48,495 nucleotides of DNA from Achromobacter ruhlandii (GTDB lineage: Bacteria; Pseudomonadota; Gammaproteobacteria; Burkholderiales; Burkholderiaceae_B), in NCBI RefSeq assembly GCF_902859695.1, contig NZ_CADIJL010000044.1, forward strand, positions 1 to 48,495. Direction: 5' to 3'. Made by a program: the position numbers and the translations under genes. The notes beneath the pieces are model-generated. The model saw nothing but the letters and a program-made list of their open reading frames with translations. It had not been told where the DNA came from and ran no database searches. Shown piece by piece: positions 17,049 through 25,691 of this stretch (positions within the stretch are counted from its first letter, which is position 1; every line of letters starts with the position of its first letter).

Positions 17049-19394
17049 ATGTCTTTTCGCCGGATGTTTCATCACAAAAAGGGTGTACTGCCGGGCGTAG
17101 TGCCGAGTCTGATCGCCGCATTGCTGCTTCCAGGCATGGCTCACGCCTTCGACCCTTTTGTCGTGCGGGATATCCGCGTAGAAGGGATCCAGCGTACCGA
17201 CGCGGGTACCGTCTTCGGTTATCTGCCGGTCAAGGTGGGTGAGAAATTCACCGAGGAAGAAGCCACCGAGGCGATCCGCCGCCTGTATGGCACCGGCTTT
17301 TTCACCGACGTGCAGATCCAGACCGACAATAATGTCGTGGTCGTGGTGGTCCAGGAACGTCCGACGATCGCATCCGTGAATTTCAACGGCATGCGCGAGT
17401 TCGATTCCAAGGCCATTACCAAGTCGCTGGGGCAGGTGGGTTTTGCCGAAGGCCGCATTTTCGACCGCTCGATGCTCGAGCGCGCGGAATACGAGCTCAA
17501 GCAACAGTATCTGTCCAAGGGCAAGTACGGCGTCGAGGTCACCTCCACCGTGACGCCGCTGCCGCGCAACCGCGTCGGCGTGAGCTTCGACGTGTTCGAA
17601 GGCTCGGTCGCCCGCATCCAGGAAATCCGCTTCGTCGGCAACAAGGCCTTCTCCGAAAGCGACCTGCTCGACGAATTCAAGCTGACCACGCCGGGCTGGC
17701 TGACCTGGTACACCGATACCGACAAGTACTCGCGCGAAAAGCTCGAGGGCGACCTCGAACGCCTGCGTTCGTTCTACCTGGACCGCGGCTACCTCGAATT
17801 CACGGTCGAGCCGCCCCAGGTGACGATCTCGCCCGACCGCAAGGACATCCGCATCACCATCACGGTCCACGAAGGCGAGCCGTACAAGGTGCGCAGCGTC
17901 AAGCTGGCCGGCAACCTGATCGGCCTGGACAAGGAAATCAACGCCCTGGTCAAGATCAAGCCGGACGAGACGTTCTCGGCGGCCAAGGCCAACGATTCGG
18001 CCAAGGCCATCACCGACTACCTGGGTGAACTGGGCTACGCGTTCGCCAACGTCAACCCGAATCCGCAGCTCGACCGCGCCAAGCACGAGGCCGACCTGAC
18101 GTTCTACGTCGATCCGAGCCGCCGCGTGTACGTGCGCCGCATCCAGATCGGCGGCAACACCCGCACGCGCGACGAAGTCGTGCGCCGCGAGATGCGCCAG
18201 CAGGAAGCCGCCTGGTACGACGCCAAGGACATCAAGACCTCGCGCGACCGCGTCGACCGCCTGGGCTACTTCAGCGACGTCAACGTCAAGACCGATCCGG
18301 TGCCGGGTTCGCCCGACCAGGTCGACGTCAACGTCGACGTGAAGGAAAAGCCCACCGGCATGATCAACCTGGGCGTGGGCTACGGTTCGTCCGAAAAGGC
18401 GATCCTGTCGGCCGGCATCAGCGAAGACAACGTGTTCGGCAGCGGCACCAACTTGACGCTGCAGCTGAACACCAGCAAGAGCAACCGCGCGGTGGTGCTG
18501 TCGCACACCGACCCGTACTGGACCAAGGACGGCATCAGCCGCACCACGTCCGCCTACTACCGCGTGACCGAGCCCTGGAACAACAACGACGGCGACTACC
18601 GCGTCAAGTCCATGGGCCTGGGCATGAACTTCGGCGTGCCGATCTCCGAGTACGACCGGATCTTCCTGGGCGCCAACCTCGAGCGCAACCAGATCGATCT
18701 GTTCTCGAATTCGCCGCTGGCCTACCGCAAGTTCGTCGACCAGTACGGCGATGCGACCAACTCGGTGATCTTCACCGCCGGCTGGTCCAACGACACCCGC
18801 GACAGCGCCCTGGCGCCGACCAAGGGTTCGTACACCCGCTTGAAGAGCGACTTCTCGACGGTCGACCTGAAGTACTACATGCTCACCGGCCAGCAGCAGT
18901 ACTTCATCCCGCTGGGCGGCTCGTACACCCTGGCGCTGAACGGCATGGTCGACTGGGGCCAGAGCTACGGCGGCAAGGACTACCCGATCATCAAGGACGT
19001 GTACGCGGGCGGTATCGGCACGGTGCGCGGCTACGAAGGTTCGTCGCTGGGTCCGCGCGACCCGGTCACGGGCGACTACCTGGGCGGTTCGCGCCGCATC
19101 GTGGCCAACGCCCAGCTGTATCTGCCGTTCCCGGGCGCCTCCAAGGATCGCACGCTGCGCTGGTTCATCTTCAGCGACGCGGGCCAGGTGGGCGCCGGCA
19201 GCGGCCTGTCTTGCACCAACGGCAAGCCCGGCAGCGAGGTCGACGATCCTTGCGGCTGGCGCTTCTCGGCCGGTATCGGCCTGTCGTGGCAGTCGCCGAT
19301 GGGTCCGTTGCAGCTGTCGTATGCCCGTCCGCTCAACGCCAAGCCGGGCGACGACAAGCAGAGCTTCCAGTTCCAGATCGGGACCGGGTTCTAA
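17049..19394 (+). CDS. bamA: Outer membrane protein assembly factor BamA
   Basis: Omp85 insertase that folds beta-barrel proteins into the outer membrane. 781 residues. A Sec signal peptide ends at ...LLLPGMAHA (about residue 33) before FDPFVVRDIRVEG. Five POTRA domains follow; their starts can be traced at IRVEGIQR, ASVNFNG, IQEIRFVGNKAF, YKVRSVKLAGN and VYVRRIQIGGNTRTRDEVVRREM. The C-terminal 16-stranded barrel carries the loop-6 motif VRGY at 659-662 and ends in Phe. The ATG at 17049 is preceded by an AAGGA-like site. Substrates made in this window include the TonB-dependent receptor. Confidence 0.98.
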   Translation: MSFRRMFHHKKGVLPGVVPSLIAALLLPGMAHAFDPFVVRDIRVEGIQRTDAGTVFGYLPVKVGEKFTEEEATEAIRRLYGTGFFTDVQIQTDNNVVVVVVQERPTIASVNFNGMREFDSKAITKSLGQVGFAEGRIFDRSMLERAEYELKQQYLSKGKYGVEVTSTVTPLPRNRVGVSFDVFEGSVARIQEIRFVGNKAFSESDLLDEFKLTTPGWLTWYTDTDKYSREKLEGDLERLRSFYLDRGYLEFTVEPPQVTISPDRKDIRITITVHEGEPYKVRSVKLAGNLIGLDKEINALVKIKPDETFSAAKANDSAKAITDYLGELGYAFANVNPNPQLDRAKHEADLTFYVDPSRRVYVRRIQIGGNTRTRDEVVRREMRQQEAAWYDAKDIKTSRDRVDRLGYFSDVNVKTDPVPGSPDQVDVNVDVKEKPTGMINLGVGYGSSEKAILSAGISEDNVFGSGTNLTLQLNTSKSNRAVVLSHTDPYWTKDGISRTTSAYYRVTEPWNNNDGDYRVKSMGLGMNFGVPISEYDRIFLGANLERNQIDLFSNSPLAYRKFVDQYGDATNSVIFTAGWSNDTRDSALAPTKGSYTRLKSDFSTVDLKYYMLTGQQQYFIPLGGSYTLALNGMVDWGQSYGGKDYPIIKDVYAGGIGTVRGYEGSSLGPRDPVTGDYLGGSRRIVANAQLYLPFPGASKDRTLRWFIFSDAGQVGAGSGLSCTNGKPGSEVDDPCGWRFSAGIGLSWQSPMGPLQLSYARPLNAKPGDDKQSFQFQIGTGF

Positions 19395-19421
19395 CCGGCG
19401 TTACGCTTAAAAACAAGGGAG

Positions 19422-19444
19422 GGGCCCGCCGGCCCGGCCCTTTT
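19422..19444 (+). terminator. Possible weak terminator between bamA and skp
   Basis: GGGCC (19422-19426) can pair with GGCCC (19436-19440), followed by four T. The stem is short and the T-run minimal, so readthrough into skp is expected. Confidence 0.4.
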
Positions 19445-19501
19445 GCCGTTTAGTGGCACAATACATACTTTGGCTTTGCCTTACTGGAAGGTGAGATTTT
19501 C

Positions 19502-20062
19502 ATGATGTCTGACTTCGCACTTAAATCATCGAATACGCCGCGTGCCAACCGCCGTGGCAAGCTGGGCGGCTCCATTGCCCTGGTGGGTGCGCTCATTCTC
19601 GGTTCCGTCGCGGCGGTGCCCGCTCAGGCTCAAAACACCAAGATCGGCTTCGTCAACACCGAGCGGATCCTGCGTGAGTCCGGTCCGGCCAAGACGGCGC
19701 AAAGCAAGATCGAAGCCGAATTCAAGAAGCGCGACGACGAGCTGCAGCGCCTGAACTCCAGCCTGCGTTCGCAAGCCGAAAAGTTCGACAAGGACGCGCC
19801 CGTGCTGTCGGAATCCGACCGCGTCAAGCGCCAGCGCGAACTGTCCAACCTGGACACCGACCTGCAGCGCAAGCGCCGCGAATTCCAGGAAGACTTCAAC
19901 CGTCGCCGCAACGAAGAGTTCTCCAGCATCGTGACGAAGGCCAACGAGGCCATCAAGCGCATCGCTGAACAGGAAAACTACGACCTGATCATCCAGGACG
20001 CCGTGACGGTCAACCCGCGCATCGACATCACCGACAAGGTGATCCAGAGCCTGGGCAAGTAA
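19502..20062 (+). CDS. skp: Periplasmic chaperone Skp/OmpH family
   Basis: Holds unfolded outer-membrane proteins in the periplasm for BamA. 186 residues. The signal peptide has a long basic n-region (PRANRRGK), hydrophobic core SIALVGALILGSVAAVPA and likely cleavage after AQA near residue 43. The mature part starts NTKIGFVNTERIL, then two long charged helices (RLNSSLRSQAEKFDKDAP... RKRREFQEDFNRRRNEEF) that form the tentacles, ending in the beta-body (YDLIIQDAVTVNPRIDITDKVI). Two adjacent ATGs (19502 start, then Met2) are both possible. It lies between bamA and lpxD, as in most proteobacteria. Confidence 0.94.
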   Translation: MMSDFALKSSNTPRANRRGKLGGSIALVGALILGSVAAVPAQAQNTKIGFVNTERILRESGPAKTAQSKIEAEFKKRDDELQRLNSSLRSQAEKFDKDAPVLSESDRVKRQRELSNLDTDLQRKRREFQEDFNRRRNEEFSSIVTKANEAIKRIAEQENYDLIIQDAVTVNPRIDITDKVIQSLGK

Positions 20063-20076
20063 GTCGCAGTCGCCGT

Positions 20077-21177
20077 ATGCCGGTTCTACTGGATCTAGCC
20101 CGCGCCCCGACGCTGGAAGCGCTGCTGAGCGCGGCCGATACGCAGGGCATGGGCTGGCGCATCAGCGCGCCCGCAGGCGCCGCGGAGCCCCTGCGGGTCC
20201 GTGGCATCGGCACCCTGGCCTCGGCCGGCGGCCAGGAAATCAGTTTCCTGGCCAATCCGAAGTACCAGAGCCAGCTCGCCGCCACCCAGGCGGGGGCGGT
20301 GATCGTCTCGACCGAGGTGGCCGAGGCGCTGGAAGCCGCTGGCGCCGACCGGCCGCGATTCACGCTGGTCGCCTGCAAGCATCCCTACCTGCTGTACGCC
20401 CGGGTGGCCCAGTGGTTCGACGCCGCCCGGCGTCCGGCCCTGCCGGCCGCCACGCATCCCTCCGCGGTGGTCGCGCCTGACGCGCACATCGAGGAAGACG
20501 TGCGCATTGGTCCGAATTGCGTGATCGAGTCGGGCGCGCGCATCGGCCGCGGCAGCGTGCTGGGCGCAGGTTGCGTCATCGGCGCCGGCTCCTCGGTGGG
20601 CCCCGGCAGCCGCCTGCATGCCCATGTCACGCTGTACGAAGGCGTGAAGGTCGGGGCACGCGCCATCATCCACAGCGGCGCGGTGCTCGGCGCCGACGGC
20701 TTCGGTTTCGCGCCGGACCCGTCGTTGGGGCAGGGCGCCTGGGGCAAGATTCCGCAACTGGGCGGGGTGACGGTGGGCGACGACGTCGAAATCGGCGCCA
20801 ACACGACCATCGACCGCGGCGCGCTCGAAGATACCGTGGTGGGCAACGGCGTCAAGCTGGACAACCAGATCATGGTGGCCCACAACTGCCGCATCGGCGC
20901 ATACACCGCCATCGCGGCGTGCGTGGGCGTGGCGGGTTCGACCACCATCGGCGAACGCTGCACCATTGGCGGCGCCGCCATGCTCTCGGGACACCTGACC
21001 CTGGCGGACGACGTGCACATTTCGGGCGGCACCGCGGTGACGTCCAATATTTCCAAGCCTGGCCGCTATACCGGGGTGTACCCGTATGCGGATCATGGTG
21101 AATGGCAGCGCAACGCCGCCGTGATACAACAGTTGGCGCAATTGCGCCGCCGCGTGCGGACGCTGGAAAAAGACTAG
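20077..21177 (+). CDS. lpxD: UDP-3-O-(3-hydroxyacyl)glucosamine N-acyltransferase
   Basis: Third step of lipid A synthesis: adds the N-linked hydroxyacyl chain from acyl-ACP. 366 residues. The N-terminal uridine-binding domain contains EISFLANPKYQSQLA. The left-handed beta-helix is visible as repeated hexapeptides (VRIGPNCVIESGARIGRGSVLG and on). The catalytic His269 lies in MVAHNCRIG, matching the E. coli LpxD active site. A C-terminal helix (IQQLAQLRRRVRTLEKD) follows. It starts 14 bases after skp, so the two are cotranscribed. Confidence 0.97.
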   Translation: MPVLLDLARAPTLEALLSAADTQGMGWRISAPAGAAEPLRVRGIGTLASAGGQEISFLANPKYQSQLAATQAGAVIVSTEVAEALEAAGADRPRFTLVACKHPYLLYARVAQWFDAARRPALPAATHPSAVVAPDAHIEEDVRIGPNCVIESGARIGRGSVLGAGCVIGAGSSVGPGSRLHAHVTLYEGVKVGARAIIHSGAVLGADGFGFAPDPSLGQGAWGKIPQLGGVTVGDDVEIGANTTIDRGALEDTVVGNGVKLDNQIMVAHNCRIGAYTAIAACVGVAGSTTIGERCTIGGAAMLSGHLTLADDVHISGGTAVTSNISKPGRYTGVYPYADHGEWQRNAAVIQQLAQLRRRVRTLEKD

Positions 21178-21249
21178 GGCGCAGCCACGCCGCCCTGGGC
21201 GCGTCCGGCGCCGCAAGATTTATTTCATTTCGCAGGAATTCACAGAAAA

Positions 21250-21705
21250 ATGGAACTCGACATCAAGGGGATCATGGAGAGGCTGCCGCATCGTTACCCG
21301 ATGCTGCTGATTGATCGCGTCGTCGAAATGGTGCCCGGCAAGTCCATCGTCGCCATCAAGAACGTCTCGATCAATGAACCGTTTTTCAATGGCCACTTTC
21401 CCCACCATCCGGTGATGCCTGGCGTGCTGATCGTGGAAGCCATGGCCCAGGCTTCGGCCCTGTTCTCGTTCACCGACGAGAACGGCGGCCTGAAGTGCGA
21501 AGGCGCCAAGACGGCTTACTACCTGGTGGGCATCGACGGCGCGCGTTTCCGCCGTCCGGTGGTGCCGGGCGACCAGTTGCGCATCGAGGTCGAAGCCGAG
21601 CGCCTGAGCCGCAGCATCTGTAAATATCAGGCGCGCGCCACGGTGGATGGGCAGGAAGTGGCGTCGGCCAAGCTCATGTGCGCGATCCGTAGCCTGGAAG
21701 AGTAA
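21250..21705 (+). CDS. fabZ: 3-hydroxyacyl-[acyl-carrier-protein] dehydratase FabZ
   Basis: Dehydrates 3-hydroxyacyl-ACP in fatty-acid elongation and so competes with LpxA/LpxD for the shared hydroxyacyl pool. 151 residues, hot-dog fold. The catalytic His49 lies in GHFPHHPVMPG and Glu63 in VLIVEAMAQ. N-terminal LPHRYPMLLIDRV is also typical. The stop TAA is directly followed by the lpxA ATG (TAAATG), with no intergenic base. Confidence 0.97.
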   Translation: MELDIKGIMERLPHRYPMLLIDRVVEMVPGKSIVAIKNVSINEPFFNGHFPHHPVMPGVLIVEAMAQASALFSFTDENGGLKCEGAKTAYYLVGIDGARFRRPVVPGDQLRIEVEAERLSRSICKYQARATVDGQEVASAKLMCAIRSLEE

Positions 21706-22500
21706 ATGGCAGGAAACATCCATCCTACCGCCGTCGTCGATCCGGCGGCGAAAATCGACCCCAGCGTGGTCATCGGCGCGTTCTGTGTCGTGGGACCCGA
21801 TGTGACGATCGGCGCCGGCACCGAGCTCGGCCCGTATTGCATGGTCGATGGCGTGACCACCATCGGGCGCGACAACCGGTTCTACCGGTATTGCTCGATC
21901 GGCGGCATGCCGCAGGACAAGAAGTACAAGGGCGAGCGCACCCGGCTGGTCATCGGCGACCGCAACACGGTGCGCGAGTTCGTCACGCTGAACACTGGCA
22001 CGGTGCAGGACGGCGGCGCCACCACGCTGGGCGATGACAACTGGATCATGGCCTATGTGCACGTGGCGCACGATTGCCACGTGGGCAACAACACCATCCT
22101 GGCCAATTCCGTGCAGTTGGGCGGCCACGTCCACGTGGGCGACTGGGCCATCGTCGGCGGCTTGACCGGCGTGCACCAGTTCTCGCGCATCGGCGCCCAC
22201 AGCATGACGGGCGGCAACAGCTCGCTGATGCAGGACACGCCGCCGTTCGTGCTGGCCGCGGGCAACCCCTGCCGGCCGGTCGGCGTCAACGTCGAAGGCC
22301 TGAAGCGCCGCGGTTTCACGCCGGCCCAGGTGTCGGCGCTGCGTGACGCCTACAAGATCATCTACCGCCGCGGCCTGTCGCTGGACGACGCGCGCGCCGA
22401 ACTGCGGGCCCGCCAGCAGGCCGAGCCCGAAGTCGCCGAGCACCTGCAGACGCTGCTGGATTTCCTCGACGTCGCTTCGCGCGGCATCATCCGTCCATGA
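21706..22500 (+). CDS. lpxA: UDP-N-acetylglucosamine O-acyltransferase
   Basis: First step of lipid A synthesis. 264 residues, left-handed beta-helix with hexapeptide repeats from IHPTAVVDPAAKID onward. The catalytic His is at residue 122 in VAHDCHVGNN. GVNVEGLKRRGF and a helical C-terminal domain end the protein, as in E. coli LpxA. The start abuts fabZ and the end overlaps lpxB in ATGA. The acyl-chain-length ruler residue cannot be called reliably by eye. Confidence 0.97.
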   Translation: MAGNIHPTAVVDPAAKIDPSVVIGAFCVVGPDVTIGAGTELGPYCMVDGVTTIGRDNRFYRYCSIGGMPQDKKYKGERTRLVIGDRNTVREFVTLNTGTVQDGGATTLGDDNWIMAYVHVAHDCHVGNNTILANSVQLGGHVHVGDWAIVGGLTGVHQFSRIGAHSMTGGNSSLMQDTPPFVLAAGNPCRPVGVNVEGLKRRGFTPAQVSALRDAYKIIYRRGLSLDDARAELRARQQAEPEVAEHLQTLLDFLDVASRGIIRP

Positions 22501-23693
22501 GCATGCGGATCGGCATGGTGGCCGGCGAGCCTTCGGGCGACCTGCTGGCCGGCCGCATCATTGCCGGTTTGCAGGAGCGCGCGCCGGGTGTGCGTTGCGA
22601 AGGCATTGGCGGTCCGCAGATGCAGGCGCGCGATTTCGATACCTGGCATCCGATGCATGCGCTGACGGTGTTCGGGTATGTGGATGCGCTCAAGCGCCTG
22701 CCGAGCCTGCTGCGGACCTATCGCGACGTGTCGCGCCGCTGGCTGGCCGAACCGCCGTCGGTGTTCGTCGGCATCGATGCGCCCGATTTCAACCTGCGCC
22801 TGGAGCACCAGTTGCGCCAGGCCGGCACGCCCACGGTGCATTTCGTCGGCCCGTCGATCTGGGCCTGGCGCTACGACCGCATTCACAAGATCCGCGAGTC
22901 GGTCTCGCACATGCTGGTGCTGTTCCCGTTCGAGGAAGAGATCTACCGCAAGGAAGGCATCCCGGTCACCTATGTCGGCCATCCGCTGGCTGGCGCCGTG
23001 CCGATGCAACCCGATCGCGCCGCCGCGCGCGCGCGGCTGGGCATCGACCCGGATGCGCGCGTGCTGGCGATCCTGCCGGGTAGCCGTTCGTCCGAGATCC
23101 GCCTGCTGGCGCCGCGCTTCCTGCAAGCCGCGCAGATGCTGCAGAAGCGCGATCCGGCGCTGCAATGCGTGGTGCCGATGGTCAACGACCAGCGCCGCGC
23201 CGAATTCCAGGCGATCCTGGCCAAATACCCGGTGCCGGGGCTGCGCTGCGTCACCGCCCAGGACCTGCACGGGGCGGATGGCGATCGCCAGGCCCCGGTG
23301 GCGTGGTCGGTGATGGAGGCCAGTACCGCGGTGCTGGTGGCCAGTGGCACCGCCACTCTGGAAACCGCGCTGTACAAGCGGCCCATGGTGATTTCCTACG
23401 TGCTGTCGCCGCTGATGCGCCGCATCATGGCCTGGAAGTCCGGCCAGGAGCGGCCCTACCTGCCGTGGGTGGGACTGCCCAACGTGCTGCTGCGCGACTT
23501 CGCGGTGCCCGAACTGCTGCAGGACGACGCCACGCCGGAGAAGCTGGCAGAGGCCACCTGGACCGCGTTGACCGACGAGGCCCTGGCGGCGCGCATCGAG
23601 GCGCGCTTCACGGCCTTGCACCAGGAACTGCTGCGCGACACGCCGGCGCTCGCCGCCCAGGCGATCCTGGAGGTGGCCGGTGGAGCAGCCTGA
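22497..23693 (+). CDS. lpxB: Lipid-A-disaccharide synthase
   Basis: Glycosyltransferase (GT19) joining lipid X and UDP-diacylglucosamine at the inner face of the cytoplasmic membrane. 398 residues. Signature blocks are GEPSGDLLAG at the N-terminus, GIDAPDFNLRLE, FVGPSIWAWR, YVGHPLAG and LPGSRSSEI. The ATG overlaps the lpxA stop (ATGA); a second Met three codons in is an alternative. The 3' end overlaps rnhB by 14 bases. Confidence 0.97.
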   Translation: MSMRIGMVAGEPSGDLLAGRIIAGLQERAPGVRCEGIGGPQMQARDFDTWHPMHALTVFGYVDALKRLPSLLRTYRDVSRRWLAEPPSVFVGIDAPDFNLRLEHQLRQAGTPTVHFVGPSIWAWRYDRIHKIRESVSHMLVLFPFEEEIYRKEGIPVTYVGHPLAGAVPMQPDRAAARARLGIDPDARVLAILPGSRSSEIRLLAPRFLQAAQMLQKRDPALQCVVPMVNDQRRAEFQAILAKYPVPGLRCVTAQDLHGADGDRQAPVAWSVMEASTAVLVASGTATLETALYKRPMVISYVLSPLMRRIMAWKSGQERPYLPWVGLPNVLLRDFAVPELLQDDATPEKLAEATWTALTDEALAARIEARFTALHQELLRDTPALAAQAILEVAGGAA

Positions 23694-24288
23694 CCTGTTT
23701 GCCGCGCCGGCGCAGCCGGCGCTGGTGACCGCCGGCGTCGACGAGGCCGGCCGCGGCCCGCTGGCGGGCGCCGTGTACGCAGCCGCCGTGATCCTGGACC
23801 CGGCGCGTCCCATCGACGGCCTGGCCGACTCCAAGGTGCTCAAGGCGGCGACCCGCGAGGCGTTGGCCCTGGAGATCCAGGCACGCGCGCTGGCCTGGTG
23901 CGTGGCCAGCGCCAGCGTGGCCGAGATCGACAGCCTGAACATCCTGCGCGCCACCTTGCTGGCGATGCGCCGCGCCGTCGAAGGCCTGGCGCTGGCGCCC
24001 CAACTGGCGCTGGTGGACGGGAACCAGGCCCCCAAGCTGGGCTGCACGGTGCAGACGGTGATCAAGGGCGACGCCCTGGTGCCGGCCATCTCCGCCGCGT
24101 CGATCCTGGCCAAGACCGCGCGCGACGCCGATCTGCTGCGCTTGCACGCGCTGTACCCGCAGTATGCGTTCGATCAGCACAAGGGCTACGGCACCGCCTT
24201 GCACCTGCAGATGCTGCGCGAACACGGCCCCTGCGCCGAGCATCGCCGCAGTTTCGCGCCCATCAAGGCCTTCGGCCTGGTCTCATGA
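23680..24288 (+). CDS. rnhB: Ribonuclease HII
   Basis: Removes RNA, including single ribonucleotides, from DNA duplexes. 202 residues. The catalytic acidic motif DEAGRGPLAG has Asp21 and Glu22 at its start; other acidic residues lie in LALVDGNQAP and ARDADLLRL. The basic KGYGTALH and HRRSFAPIK segments are also typical. The start is GTG at 23680 inside the lpxB 3' end (GGAGGTGGCC nearby), and the stop overlaps the next ATG (ATGA), so all three genes are coupled. Confidence 0.96.
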   Translation: MEQPDLFAAPAQPALVTAGVDEAGRGPLAGAVYAAAVILDPARPIDGLADSKVLKAATREALALEIQARALAWCVASASVAEIDSLNILRATLLAMRRAVEGLALAPQLALVDGNQAPKLGCTVQTVIKGDALVPAISAASILAKTARDADLLRLHALYPQYAFDQHKGYGTALHLQMLREHGPCAEHRRSFAPIKAFGLVS

Positions 24289-25073
24289 AGCACATCAGCT
24301 CCCGCGACAACCCCGCGGTCAAGGCGCTCGCCAGGCTGGCTGGCACGGCCGGCAAGCGCGGCGCGCCCGTGCTGCTGGACGGCGTGCATCTGTGCCAGGC
24401 CTGGCTGCAGCATCACGGCGCGCCGGATCAGGCCGTCTTCGACGTCGAACGGCTGTCGCAGCCCGATATCGCGGCGCTGGCGGAGGCGGTGCCGGATGCC
24501 CGTTGCCTGGCGCTGGACGCGCGCCTGATGCAAGCCTTGGCCAGCGTCGAAAGCGGGCAGGGCGTCGCCTTCGTGGTGACGCCGCCGCAGCCATCGCCGC
24601 CCGAGGCGGTGGACGAGAATTGCGTGCTGTTCGATCGCATCCAGGATCCGGGCAATGTCGGCACCTTGCTGCGCACCTGCGCCGCGGCCGGGGTCAAGCG
24701 CGTGTTCCTGGCCACCGGCACCGCCGCGGCCTGGTCGTCCAAGGTGTTGCGCAGCGGCCAGGGGGCGCACTTCGCGCTGGCGATCCACGAGCACGTGGAC
24801 TTGCAGGCGCTGCTGCCGACCCTGCGCGTGCCGCTGGTGGCGACCGCCCTGGAAGGGGCCGAGGACCTTTACGCGGGGCGCCTGCCCGAACGCTGCGCCT
24901 GGGTCTTCGGCCACGAAGGGCAGGGCGTGGCGGCCGATCTGCTGGCGGCTGCGCGGCTCAAGCTGCGCATTCCCCATGACATTGCCGCGGTCGAATCGCT
25001 CAACGTGGGCGCGGCCGCCGCCATCTGCCTGTTCGAACAGCGCCGCCAGGCGCTGGCGGCCGGCGCGCGCTGA
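24285..25073 (+). CDS. SpoU-family (TrmH-like) RNA 2'-O-methyltransferase
   Basis: 262-residue SPOUT-class methyltransferase. The N-terminal substrate-binding domain begins MKHISSRDNPAVKALARL. The three SpoU motifs are present: DRIQDPGNVGTLLRTCAAAG (motif 1, with Asn and Arg), WVFGHEGQGV (motif 2), and IPHDIAAVESLNVGAAAAI (motif 3, SAM-binding knot). The substrate, rRNA or tRNA, cannot be told from sequence; RlmB-like and TrmH-like enzymes share these motifs. It overlaps rnhB by four bases and is the last gene of the long plus-strand series. Confidence 0.9.
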   Translation: MKHISSRDNPAVKALARLAGTAGKRGAPVLLDGVHLCQAWLQHHGAPDQAVFDVERLSQPDIAALAEAVPDARCLALDARLMQALASVESGQGVAFVVTPPQPSPPEAVDENCVLFDRIQDPGNVGTLLRTCAAAGVKRVFLATGTAAAWSSKVLRSGQGAHFALAIHEHVDLQALLPTLRVPLVATALEGAEDLYAGRLPERCAWVFGHEGQGVAADLLAAARLKLRIPHDIAAVESLNVGAAAAICLFEQRRQALAAGAR

Positions 25074-25192
25074 CACCGTCCCATCTTTCCGTGCGGCTCC
25101 GCTAATGGGGCCCGTCCCCGCATATACTCTCGCGATATTCAGGATCGGGATGCCGCTGTCGGCGTCCGGCCTCGACCGCCCCAGGAGTGCGC

Positions 25193-25597
25193 ATGAAGAT
25201 CGGAAGGATGCTTGTGATGTCGGCCGCCGCGTTGTTGCTGGCGGGCTGCGCCGGGCCGCGTCATGGCGAGATCGCCTCCCAGATTCCGCCGATCGAGGCC
25301 GGCAATGGCCGTATCTACATCTACCAACTGGCCCAGGCCGACGGCGCCAACGCCGCCGAGCCAGCGATCCTGATCGACGGCCGCAAGGTCGGCCGCTCCA
25401 AGCCGGGACGCTTCTTCTTCGTCGACCGGCCGGCCGGCGCGCATACGCTGGCCACCGCCCACTACAAGCGATCGGCCAGGCCGGCGCTGCCGGTGCCGTT
25501 GGAAGCCGGCCAGACCCGCTATGTGCGCACGGACATCGTCGCCGGCGCCCAGGTGCTGCGTTGGAGGAATCGGCCGAGACGGCGCAACAGGACCTGA
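25193..25597 (+). CDS. DUF2846-type lipoprotein, C-terminus frameshifted
   Basis: Small lipoprotein of unknown function. The signal peptide ends in the lipobox LLAGC with the lipidated Cys at residue 19. The mature part contains GRIYIYQ, ILIDGRKVGRSKPGRFFFVDRPAG and LEAGQTRYVRTDIV, shared almost block for block with the paralogue at 26186-26665. Near base 25560 the frame slips: the encoded end is a short Arg-rich tail, while the +1 frame goes on with a sequence matching the paralogue's C-terminus to 25653. One inserted base would give a 153-residue protein. CAGGAG lies upstream of the ATG; a GTG at 25187 is a weaker start. Either a real mutation or a sequencing error. Confidence 0.78.
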   Translation: MKIGRMLVMSAAALLLAGCAGPRHGEIASQIPPIEAGNGRIYIYQLAQADGANAAEPAILIDGRKVGRSKPGRFFFVDRPAGAHTLATAHYKRSARPALPVPLEAGQTRYVRTDIVAGAQVLRWRNRPRRRNRT

Positions 25598-25653
25598 CCG
25601 GGCTGCGTTATTGGGGAGCGGGCTGGCGCGACCGCGAGAAGCTGCGCTACTGA
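25561..25653 (+). other. Displaced C-terminal coding remnant of the DUF2846 lipoprotein
   Basis: Read from 25561, this frame encodes LEESAETAQQDLTGLRYW, then GAGWRDREKLRY and a stop. The paralogue downstream has MEDSETLAQQEMAPLKYW, then GAGSRERVKLRR at the same place. The match shows that this stretch was once, or still is, the end of the gene that now stops at 25597. Confidence 0.8.
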
Positions 25654-25691
25654 TTATGTGTGGTTACAAATTTTGACATTTTGAGGTATTC

